A DNA stretch of 64,000 bases from Zopfochytrium polystomum. Taxonomy: Eukaryota; Chytridiomycota; Chytridiomycetes; Chytridiales; Chytridiaceae. Location of the stretch: contig JAIVFJ010000283.1 of assembly GCA_025765615.1 (NCBI GenBank), positions 1 to 64,000 of the forward strand, in the 5' to 3' direction. Below the pieces are notes generated by a model, which had not been told where the DNA came from, made no database searches, and saw only the letters and a list, made by a program, of their open reading frames with translations. The translations under genes were made by a program, and so were the position numbers. Of this stretch, positions 42,582-52,383 are shown piece by piece. Numbering within the stretch: position 1 is the first letter of the stretch; the number at the start of each line of letters is the position of its first letter.

Positions 42582-44030
42582 ATGTCGCTCCTACTCCTCA
42601 CCCTCTTCCTCCTCACGCTCGACACGCTGGTCGATCGGGTCCACGCCGCACACACGGAGCTGGTCCCCGTGTCGGACCTGCTCATCGACTCGGTCCCAAT
42701 CGACTCGTACATCAACGATCCGGCGATCTCAGCACCGATCATGAAGGGCTCCACTCTCAACCTGTCTTTTGCCATTGCGTCGACGCGAATGACCGCGTCC
42801 AAGCTGTCCTCCATCCCAATCGAGAAAGTGTGGGACCAGTCCACCACGGGCACCGTCACGGTGGAACACGCGGACGGATCCACCTTCGAAGCCGACACCC
42901 CAGACCTGCACTACTCGGGAGTTCTCGACGACGGATCTGCCTCCATCACCGCTACTTTGTACGACGACGGAATCCACTTTGTTGTGTACAACCGCACATC
43001 TGGCAGCCTGTTCCAAGTGGACCCCGTCGCGCACATCGTAAACGCCTTCACACCAGAGGAGCTGGTTTCCATCGCCGGTGCCTCCCACGTTGCGCTTGTT
43101 CCCACCGCAAAGAACCTGAGCGAACCTCTGCGTCGCCCAAACAATACTGCGACGCGCGCGAACGCAAGCGAACCCGCAGGCGCAGGCTCTCTATTCCGTC
43201 GCTCGGACCCTGATGTTACTATTCCATCAGTTGGTTTCGCGCCGTTGTTTGACAACTGCTTTCCAAATATCCTGCAAAACCACACTGCCCGCATCGCCTT
43301 TCAAGTGAGCTACGGGTTGTTCCTCCAACTGGATGGTGCAGGCGCAACGGCACCCGTCAAGACTCTTGCAAAGCTCGGTCAGATTGTCACTGATATGAAT
43401 ATCATCTATGAGCATCAGTTGCGAATCACCGTCCAGGTAAGTTTTTTTTTTTTTTTTTGGAGCGCGCAGTTCCAGGATCGAGCTGCATGAGAGAAATCAC
43501 TAAACGCTCGCTCCCCACAGGTTCACACTGGCGGAACGAAGATCATGATGGCGCCAAATTCTACCGCTGCCAATTATGTATGGAATTACGGTCCAGGATA
43601 CTGCTACAACACCATCGAGGACGGCGTCATGTCCCTGTCAACGTACGTCAGCACACTGCCGCTGGACTCTACTGTTACGACGTACATTCTCCTATCAACG
43701 TGCTCAAGCCCGAACAGCGAAGTTGGGCTTGCGTGGCAGCCAGGCGCCTGTGACTCGCCTTACAACACGGCCGCAGTGCAGTACAGCAGTGGCGCATGGT
43801 TGATTGTGGCCCACGAATTCGGACACAGCATCAACGCGTCACACACGTTTGAAAACGGTCAAGGAAAAACCGGCGGCATCATGGACTACGCAGACGGGCG
43901 CTACCCCATCGGCACTGGATGGTACGGATTCCATCCCACTTACAACAGGGACGAAATTTGCTCGTACCTCTCCATCTACATGGGCCGTACCTGCCTTCCA
44001 TTGTCCAAGAACGCTGCCGGAACAGTTTAA
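42582..44030 (+). CDS. Secreted zinc metalloprotease (metzincin, ADAM/reprolysin-like)
   Basis: Two exons, 42582-43436 and 43521-44030, with an 84-nt phase-0 intron, giving 454 aa. The start was chosen at the ATG that gives a clean signal peptide (MSLLLLTLFLLTLDTLVDRV), not the upstream in-frame ATG, whose extension is Arg-rich. A propeptide occupies roughly residues 30-215 and ends in a basic SLFRRSD site suitable for processing. The catalytic domain has HEFGHSINASH at residues 383-393: three zinc-binding histidines and the general-base Glu384. The Met-turn GGIMDY follows at about 403-408. This is the metzincin consensus, closest to the M12B type. It probably acts extracellularly on host or substrate proteins, alongside the neighbouring aspartic protease. 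A T-run begins right after the intron donor. Confidence 0.88.
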
Positions 44031-44412
44031 TCTTCTTTAAAAACACCTTTCTTGCCGAAATATATGGCACTTTGGTTCAACTTTTTTTAGAATAAAAGCA
44101 ACGGCTGTTCTTGCTGTGTTCCCCTCCGTAAAATATTCTTCCTAGTTGGCAGTTTGCACTTCCAGCGCAATTGGTTTCATTTCCAAAGTTGGAATCGACT
44201 TCGCAGTAAGCTGCATAGTATGTAACACAATGAATGAAAGGTAAAGGGTATTTCCAGAATTTTTTTATTTTTCCAGCCTTCAAACCTGACAGGTACTGAA
44301 CTTTGTATCGAAATAAAAAACTACGACACATAGCCCTTCCACACACCCCCTTCCCCCCGCCACTTTCCCCTTCCTCCGACTTTACCCTTTGAGAACGACA
44401 ACCGAGGCCACG
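44031..44412. other. Spacer between the two protease genes
   Basis: AT-rich sequence, then a C-rich pyrimidine tract just upstream of the aspartic protease start. Nothing else seen. Confidence 0.5.
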
Positions 44413-45816
44413 ATGCTGCCACCAAACACCACGCGTCGCCCATCCGCCCTCCCTCTGATTTTTCTCGCCTTCCTCGTTTGTCTCCCAGCTCCTTCCTCCG
44501 CCTACAAAGCCAAGCTCCTCCGCCAAATATTCTTGGGCAGCGGCACAAGCGTCGAAAGTGCAACGGGAGGACCACGGATTGGCTCCTTCCTCCGCGACAA
44601 CAGCGCCACATCTGGCGATGATCAGGCGTTGTCGGGCGGCCCGCTGATACGGGGGTGTTACACCGTGGATCTCGTCATCCAGAACCAGAAGGTGGGCCGT
44701 GTTCCTCCTCCAGTGCAGCTATGCACCTTGTGACACGTCGCCAAAACATATCCCCAATATCAAAACCCCCTATTCAGTTCAGCGTCCTCCTGGACTCTGG
44801 GTCAACGGATCTTTTGATTCCCGGCACGGGCCTTCCGGCGTACCCAGCCACATCCCCGTCGTACAACTACGCCGGCAAAACCGGGATTTCGGGAAGCGTC
44901 TCGACGACGTTCATGGACGGATCGTCCTGGTCGGGCCAATTCTACAAGGACGACGTCAGCATTGTTACCTCTGACGGGAGGACGCTGCGGGTGTCGGCTC
45001 CGATGGCGGTGATGAAGGATCAGGTTCGTCGGATGAGGTTGAACTGAAACAGCCCTCCAGCAAATTAAGTCCATGCATTTTTGAAAGACAACGAACCCAA
45101 CCGTGACCAGCGGGAGCGGATCGAATGGCCTTTTGGGGATCGCGTTTGACTCGATTGCGAGCTATTCCGGCAATCCGCCGCACTCGTTCATGTCGGCGCT
45201 CGTGCAGTCTTCGATCGTCAGCAAGGACCGAGTCGCGTTCCGAGGCTGTCCGGCCACTTCTTCCACGGGGTCATACGTGGACTGGGGCGCCCAGGCGACG
45301 GATTTGGCGACGTGCAAGTGAGTTCACCTACGCGTCAAAACCCCTTTCATAAAAAAAGGAACCGCGTTTTTCCCCCGGCTCACGCGTCACTCACACGCAC
45401 TCCTCCACTCCTCCACCCACTCCCCAAACAACTAAAGGACATCAACCGACGAGATCCCCGGCGTCCTCGGCTGGGCCAAAGTCGTCGACTCCACGCACTA
45501 CTCGGTCGACGTCCGCGCCATCACCATCACCACCTCCGCCGGCGTCGCCACCTCCGTCGCGCTGCCCTCCAGCTGGCAGTCCGGCGGCGCCAACGGCCAC
45601 AGCATCGTCGACTCGTGCACCACGGTACTGGTCCTGCCCTCCGCCGCGCAACAGGCTCTGGTGCAGGCGGTGAAGAGCAGCGGCGCGTTTGCAAATTCGG
45701 GGCTGTCGGCCGCCGGGATCGACAGCTTTTTGACGAATTTGCAGGCCGTGTCTGGGGTGGGAACTGATGCCTTTGAGGTTTTCATTCTGCCTGGGCTTAC
45801 CGCGAGAACTCGACAC

Positions 45817-45851
<35 letters not shown>

Positions 45852-46310
45852 AAACACACACACACACACACACACAAAAACGAATCGTCGCAGGTCACCA
45901 ACATCGACTACTCGCTTCTACCCAGCATCACGTTCACCCTCACCGGCGCGTCATCCGGGACCGTCGACGTCACGCTGACGGGCAAGAACTACATCCAGGG
46001 CAACGGCGGCGGCTGGTTCTTTTTCGTCGTGCAGCCGACGTCCGACACAAAGGTCGTCCTCGGCGCCGTCGTGTACGACTCGTTTTACATCGTCATGGAT
46101 CGCGCGAACGCTCGCGTCGGTTTCGGGCTGGGATGCGATTGCAATACGTGGGTGACGCGGTTTTGTTTATTTTTTCTTCTTTTTCCTGGTTCAGCCCCTT
46201 CCCTCCTCCTTGCGTTTCACTCTCTTGAATTTGAGGCGTTGCTGAGGAATAGCTCACCAACCATCTCAATTAGGTCGAATAATCCTTCATCAGTTACTGC
46301 TCATGCGTGA
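44413..46310 (+). CDS. Secreted pepsin-like aspartic protease
   Basis: Six-exon model: 44413-44691, 44778-45023, 45088-45317, 45438-45777, 45894-46147 and 46274-46310, giving 461 aa with all phases agreeing. A signal peptide (PLIFLAFLVCLPAPSSA) is followed by a short propart. The first catalytic motif is FSVLLDSGSTDLLIPG, with Asp99. The conserved NGLLGIAFDSIAS is present. The second motif, GHSIVDSCTTVLVLP, has Asp310 but Cys in place of the usual Gly (normally D-S/T-G-T). The C-terminal lobe has SFYIVMDRANARVGF, the usual F-Y-x-V-x-D-x-x-x-x-x-x-G-F end. The donors at 45024 (GTTCGT) and 45778 (GTTTTC) are unusual; a donor ten codons upstream (GTGTCT) would also fit the phase. Intron 4 holds a 32-A run and a CA repeat. 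Confidence 0.82.
45819..45877. repeat. Poly(A) and (CA)n within an intron
   Basis: About 32 A residues followed by a CA-repeat, inside the fourth intron of the aspartic protease gene, between its donor and the CAG acceptor at 45893. Confidence 0.95.
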
Positions 46311-47354
46311 TGTAAGTGCCAAAGATGGGCTACTCTCGTTCTTTCCTTCCATCCTAATCTTCGTTCGATGGAACAGCTCTGGAATGAGCCCTTTTTTGTA
46401 GATATTCGTTGGGCAATAGTTTGCTTCCCTTCATTTATTTAGTGGACTATGACGATGACATTCTATCAGTGGACATACTACTATTATTTCATTCTATTAT
46501 GGCATATATCAGTGCATTATTCTATTATACATTATGAACATATAGAGATCAGTGTTTGTCAATTAAAAAGACAGTATGTGGTAACCCCCGGCCCAGGAGA
46601 CGTACCGAGCATCATGCTCCCTCGTTGTTGATCTTACAGTCTCGATATCACCCCAAAGTGCAACAACAGCTTTTGCTTTTCAGCAACATATTTATTGAAC
46701 CAAAAAAAGAGAAAAAAAAGAAGGAAACTCGCGAAAGAGAACGGACACAGAACGAAGGCAGAAAAGAAATTAAAGCAGGCGGAAGAGGGAAAAGGAGCGA
46801 AGCACACCAACAAGAGGTTTCATGCCAGAGAGTGGGAAGAAATGGCAACAGGTAGTGAAACGAGGCAAAACAGAAAAGAGGTTTGTGTATCCGAAACATA
46901 ACAGCACAGCAAGCAAGGATGTCGAAGACGATGATCAACGGGAAGAGCGGCAAACCCATGAGCAGGAAAAAGAAGTGGGGGAAGGCCAAACTTGCATCAT
47001 CCGATACGATTGATCAACCGAAACGGGAAGGGCACAAGCTAGCTAAGCAGAAAACCAATCAGAAGAAAAGGACGAGAACTAAGCAAAGAAGAAAAAAATT
47101 GCAATTATTGCGTACAATAACGGCAAAGACCGCAATAGGGAGAGCAGAGAATATGCGCACGAAGGCGGTGCACGAGCTCCGGTTGAATCCGACCCCTCCC
47201 TCCTGCGGGTGTCCGAGGTTTTTTCTATAATTTTATCCTTTTTTTTTGAGATGGTTTCGCGAGTTTTGCAGTTGTGTTCTTTTTTTTTCGGTTTTCCGTT
47301 TTATGTGCTTTGTTTCGAGGTAATAAGTCTGCTGCTGCGGCGATCACTACTGTT
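46311..47354. other. Intergenic, AT-rich then purine-rich
   Basis: The 3' flanks of two convergent genes. The plus strand is strikingly A/G-rich from about 46690 to 47120. The open frames there (Lys/Glu/Arg-rich) reflect composition only. Confidence 0.55.
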
Positions 47355-48925
47355 TCACTGGTAAACGTGCAGGTTGCGGCATCTGTCGCCGAATCGGCAG
47401 TCGCCCCGCAAGAAGAATTGGCAGATTTGTGGTTCTCCTTGTTGCGATGGTGGGCGCCTGCTGCCGCCACCGCTGTTTCCGTAGGGCTGGTAGCTGCCGC
47501 CGTATGGGTCACCGTTGCCAGCAGCCGTGACGGAGCCCGGAATGACCCCTCCCGACGACGACGTTGAGCCACCCGGCGCGGACGGTGAGCCGGAGCCTGG
47601 CGAGGGGAGTGGCACTCCAACAGTTCCCATAGCTTCCACCGGAAGGTCCATCAGGTCCCACACCTTCAGCGTACCGTCTCCGGACCCGGTCACGACGCGG
47701 CCGGCATCGGCGATGGCAATGCAGTTCACGGATTTCGCGTGGGCCTTCCACGTCGCGACACAAGCTCCGGTAATCAGGTCCCAGACGCGGACCGACCCGT
47801 CCCACGATCCGGTCAAGACTCGCGGGCCGCCTGGAGGTTCCATCCCGATGCCGGCCACGACAAGCCCAGCCTCCGCTGCCGCAGCATCTTCCGACGCGTC
47901 TGCGGCGGTATCGCCGGCGCGCCGCCGCTTGCTCCGTGCACGTGCAGCGTCTAGTGCTTCGCCGTCCAGCAGCTCGCCGCTTCCAAGGGTCCCGGCAACG
48001 CAAGACACATAGCCGGTGTGTCCGCGGAACGCTCGACCAGGCCGCCACGAGCCCATGTCCCATTCGTGAAGCGCGCGGTCGTTACCACCAGAGAAGAGGC
48101 GGCCGCCGGCGAGAACGAGGAGAGAAGTGACTTCGTGAGGTGATGCGGAGGAGGATTCAAGGCATTCGCCCGTGGCGGCGTCCCAGAGTGAAACGGTTCC
48201 GTCCGATCCGGCGGAAACGATGAAACCGCTCGCAGAGGGGTCCGCGGGTGGGTCCAGCTCGGAAGATCCGCCGGAGGAGACCGGGAGGGACGATCCGACA
48301 GCCGCAAGCGCAGAGATGGATCCAGATCCAGCGACATGCCATGTGTCGATGGTTTCGCCTGTATTCAGATTGTACACCGCAATCGATCGGTCGTCAGCTC
48401 CAGAATACAGCCTATTTGCTTCCTCGTCGACAAGGACTGCGTTGATGCCGAGATCGTGGGCACCATCGAAGACGCGAACGCAAGAACCGGTTTCCAGGTC
48501 CCACTCACGGACGGTGTCATCCCACGATCCGGAAAAGATCCTGCCGTTTCCCACGCAAATAGAGCGTACCCAGCGAGTATGGCCAACAAAAGTGCGGAGA
48601 CATTTGCCCGACTCGATGTCCCATTCCTGCAACGAGTCCAAAGATCAGAAAGGTCGACGTGTGCGATTGGAGGAGGTTACGTTCACTTCCTCGCTCCATC
48701 GTTCCGCGCTCCCTATCAATTCTCTCGTGGTCCACTACGCCTAGGAAAGCTTTCCACCAGCTTCTCATCCAGGGTCGCCGTTGCCGTGAGCAGAACTGCT
48801 CGGCTCCACCAACATGCCCATCTCTGGGGGGTCATATGGGAAGCTGGGATGGGAGAGCGTGACCAGTTCGACGAACCGACCTTCGTCTCACTCTCTCTCC
48901 CTGCGTGCGTTGAGCTGCAGTCATC

Positions 48926-48957
<32 letters not shown>

Positions 48958-49141
48958 CGTGAACCTAGTTCGTTCCCGCACCCCCCATCATCCGCTCGCT
49001 CGCTTCGCTTCGCCCGCTCACCTTTATTGTTCCGTCCTTGCTTCCCGAGTAGATGCAGCCGCCCGTGACGGCAACGCACGAGACGGCATTCGAGTGACCC
49101 TCGAGCGAGTGGAGCGGCTCCAGCGACGCGGTGGTTGCCAT
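47355..49141 (-). CDS. WD40-repeat protein with C-terminal CCCH zinc finger
   Basis: Two exons, 49141-49022 and 48626-47355, joined by a 395-nt phase-0 intron, give 463 aa. WD blades begin at once (LEGHSNAVSCVAVTGGCIYS, then KDGTIK). They continue with EWDIESGKCLRTFVGHTRWV, WDDTVREWDLETGSCVRVFD, DRSIAVYNLNTGET, SDGTVSLWDAATGECL, NDRALHEWDMGSW, WDGSVRVWDLITGACVATW and GDGTLKVWDLMDLP, forming a seven-bladed propeller. A Gly/Ser/Pro linker leads to a C-terminal CCCH finger, ICQFFLRGDCRFGDRCRNLH (C-x7-C-x5-C-x3-H). Plant ZFWD proteins have the same two modules with the finger N-terminal. RNA binding through the finger is likely. The intron is several times longer than others here and contains a GGCT microsatellite. 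Confidence 0.85.
48926..48957. repeat. (GGCT)n microsatellite in an intron
   Basis: Eight units of GGCT within the intron of the WD40-CCCH gene. Confidence 0.9.
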
Positions 49142-49746
49142 GGCTGCTGGTGAAGAGTTCTTCTTTTTTTCTTCTTCTTCTTCTTGTCGCTCTGTCTCTG
49201 TCTCTGCCTCTCTCCGTCTCCCTTCATTTCTCCGAGGAGAAAGGGGCGCCAAAAGAGGGGGGGGTGGTCGCTGTGGCCGCGTACGGAGAAGTGTCAAATG
49301 TCAAATAAGTCCCATGTGCTGCATCTTCTACTGGGCGTTCGTTCACTTTGGTTCACATTGGCCTTTTTCTCACCAAAAGGCCCCACCTCACGTCTCCAAA
49401 CGCTGGACCGACATCAACATCGAAATTTGCCCCAGCTGCACTGCCTGCGCCTCCAACCGCGACAGCACACAACGCCCTCCTCCGCAGCTCGCCAAGCCTC
49501 GGCGGTGAGTTCGGTAGCCCCCAAAACCGCCGCATTCTCTCGCGCCAGACAGTGTCGCGACCGCGCTTGCTGCCTTTGCAGCCCCGTCCTGCAGTGAAGA
49601 GCTCATCATGGATGAAGAGGGCCGCGAGGATGAACCGACCAATGTTTTGTGCATTTCGAGGGCCTCCGCCAGCGCGTACTCCGTGTCCTCGTTCTGCACC
49701 AGCACCAGCAGTTGCAACACCGTCGCGGCCTCGGCGGCCACACGCG
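49142..49746. other. Promoter region and possible 3' part of the 50-kb unknown gene
   Basis: Pyrimidine-rich CTTCTT tract directly upstream of the WD40-CCCH start. The minus-strand frame 49388-49750 (VAAEAATVLQLLVLVQNEDT, EYALAEALEMHKTLVG) may be the continuation, after a frame change, of the locus at 49747-50501. Confidence 0.35.
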
Positions 49747-50501
49747 TCACTTGTCGCTCCTGCTTGAATGCGCAGTGTCAGAGTTGGTGTGCGTGGCGGA
49801 GACAGCGGCGCGGGAGCTGGGTTCGGCCGTCGCGCAGCACACCCGCACCGCGTCGGCCGCGCACGCATCGCCGGCCGCGCCGCCGCCGAACACGACGAGT
49901 GACAGCGCCGTTCGGGAGCCTTTTGAACCACCACCCCTAGCGTGCGCGCTGCCGCCGGTCGAGAGCATCGCCGGGCCTCTGACTCGCAAAGCAAGCTCTG
50001 CGGCGACGAGCAGTGCGCCGACGGCGCTGGTAATTGGAGTGGCTGGCGTTCGAGCGACGGCGACAAGGCTTGAGACAATGGACGGCAACAAGATCGCGTG
50101 GACTGCGTGAACCAGGGCGATGGGGTCAGGTCCACAGCGAGCAGAAATGTCAAGCAGGCGGGCGACGGGTTTCCCGGAGGATCAACGCCTATACATGTGC
50201 GGGTATGTGGCGGGACGGGCCAGCAGCGGCGTGTGGAACAGAGCAACAGCAGCCGCAGGACTGTCGGCGCCTCTCCAGATACGCGCTTCACAGTGATCTT
50301 GTCAATAGCTCGGTTACCGCCACCACCATCATCGACGCGCACCGACGAAGCTTTCATCACAGCGCGCAGGTCCATTGCACCATGGATCCACCGCGTCACC
50401 ACAGCTGCAAGCAAGTCCGAAGCTTCAGATGATTGACCTAAGCGACGGACGAGGTCTAATAATTCTTGGTATGTCGGCCTTGGAAAACACGGTCGTGTCA
50501 A
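49747..50501 (-). pseudogene. Unknown helical protein gene, copy 1 (frame-disrupted)
   Basis: The minus strand first reads YQELLDLVRRLGQSSEASDL and SDLLAAVVTRWIHGAMDLRA, then changes frame near 50200 and continues as LLDISARCGPDPIALVHAVH, SIVSSLVAVARTPATPITSA and AVGALLVAAELALRVRGP. The latter block is clearly related to the copy at 51230-52262. No domain family is recognised; Ala/Leu-rich alpha-helices suggest a solenoid or HEAT-like fold. No ATG-started continuous model can be built, so it is either a pseudogene or has introns I cannot place. Confidence 0.5.
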
Positions 50502-51229
50502 TGCAAAGAACAGCCGACTTCGCTCGCGCTTTCGGAGACGCCTGAATCATTGAGCTCGGTGGCGAGAGAAAAGGCTGCCGCATTGATCTGCCAACTCTGT
50601 CAACCAAACTTGCTGAAGGACGTAGTGTTCTTCGGTGCGCAGCCACACTCTTCAAGCTTCCGCCATCACTTTGAATTTCTCTCAGGACGGATTGCATCGC
50701 CTCTGTGGCCACTTTCCGTCGCAGCAAGTGTGTAATCGAGTATCCAGAATATGAAATTAGCAAGCTGGGTCGCTCGTTCAGCTCGACGTCTTCTGCAGGG
50801 CCTCCTTGGTCTCTTTCAATTCTCGCAGAACCGCGAATAGCCTCGGCTGCCGGTCATTGTTGCCGCAAGGATATGCTCATGAAGTCGGAAGGAAATTGGC
50901 CCCCATTTCCTTGCATGATTCGTGCCCGGCTCCACATCTTCAACTGAACACTGTCGGAAAGTTGTGAATGATTCCGTCCGCACCGCTGTACTTCAACAAA
51001 GGGACAGCGCCCAAATACGTGCTGCAAAATCCTGAATTTTGGCGTCCGTTGCGTCGACTCACAGCTCCGAGTTCATCCAGTATGGGTCCATTTGTTGGTA
51101 CTTACGCAAGCGCTCGGTGACCATGAGCATTGCCATTCCCGCTTTACCTTCTCCAAACAGTAAGGAATATTGATCCACTTTCAACGAAGCAACCACAACA
51201 CTCTCCAGAGCGCCAGGACGGTCGCTATG
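50502..51229. other. Spacer between paralogous loci
   Basis: Random frames only, nothing recognised. Confidence 0.4.
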
Positions 51230-52262
51230 TCACCTCTCTCGAATCTGGTCACAACATTTTCGATGATTCGCTGTTATCGCCGTCCGCTGCACCTCGTGGG
51301 TGCTTGAGCCGGTCGTGGTTGGCAGTTTCGAGGACGTGTCATACACGGATGCTCGAGTGCCCCACCACCGCTCCTTAACACAGTGCGCTCCCTCCCCGTC
51401 CAAACCTGCCAGAAACCGAAGCACTCCAGAATTGAAAGACCTCTCCTTTTCCAGCGCTGCCAGCGCCTCAAACATCGGACTCCGAACCGTCTCGTCAACG
51501 TGCGGAACCAGCGCGCCGAGCACCAGCGTCCAAGCGTCCTTGCCGGATTGTCGACGGCCGTCGGCTGAGCGCTCAGCTGATACCGTCCACGCAAGGTCAA
51601 ACAGGTCGCGTCGGTCCGCAAGAACGAAAGGGATGAGGGCGGCAAGCAGCATCGCGGCCAGAGTATTCATAATTGTAGATCGCGACTGAGCTTTCGGGAG
51701 CGCACCACCGTTACCGACGCTGCAATGCAAAAAACAAGAAGCGTCAGCGCCGTGGGAGGCCCTTCCGGATCGCCGGTCGTCAGCATCGCCGCGCCGAGGG
51801 CGGAAGCTGGATTGCCTGGACACTGGATGTCAGGGTAGGTGGCGCAGACACTCCGACAGAGTCGGACGAAAGCGGCGCGAAAGCAGGCATCGGCTGTGCT
51901 AGCAGGGGCGCCGTCCGTTTCGTCGGCGGCGTCTGGTAAGCGGCCCAACGATTGCCGGGCGAGCGTGACGAGCTCGGCCACCGCGTGCAGTGCGCCAATC
52001 GCGCTGGCAAGTGGGGTGGACGAGTCGTGGGCGACGGCCACGAGCTGCGAGACGATGCAGGCTGGATGATTCCGCGGATCGCGTGGACAAGGGCGAGGGC
52101 TTCGGGCCCACAACACGCAGGTAGCTCGAGGAGACTCGTGACGGGCGTCTCGCCGAGGATGACCGCCCATACTTCGGCTGGAATCCGGCGAGAAGGGGCC
52201 GTTGTGAGGATGCAGCAGGCCACATGGGACGTTTTGAAAAAGACGCTTGGACAGAAAACCAC
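51230..52262 (-). pseudogene. Unknown helical protein gene, copy 2 (frame-disrupted)
   Basis: Starts with RRIPAEVWAVILGETPVTSL and LLELPACCGPEALALVHAIR in one frame. It then continues, one base shifted, as ACIVSQLVAVAHDSSTPLAS and SAIGALHAVAELVTLARQSL. This parallels copy 1 residue by residue. A strong splice acceptor (a T-run, then GCATTGCAG) lies near 51716. The last part is LAAMLLAALIPFVLADRRDL and SPMFEALAALEKERSFNSGV up to the stop at 51230. IPAEVWAVIL could be a degenerate F-box start. The frame break near 52050 cannot be explained by a GT-AG intron, so at least this copy is probably inactive. Confidence 0.5.
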
Positions 52263-52383
52263 AGCGCCCTCGCTTTCGTTTGGGCAATGTATATAAATAT
52301 GTAGCGCTCAAAGCAGCGTGCATTTGGGACCTCCCTCCCGGGCGAGCCAAATGGTTACAAAGCAGCCCACTTCACCCCTCACG

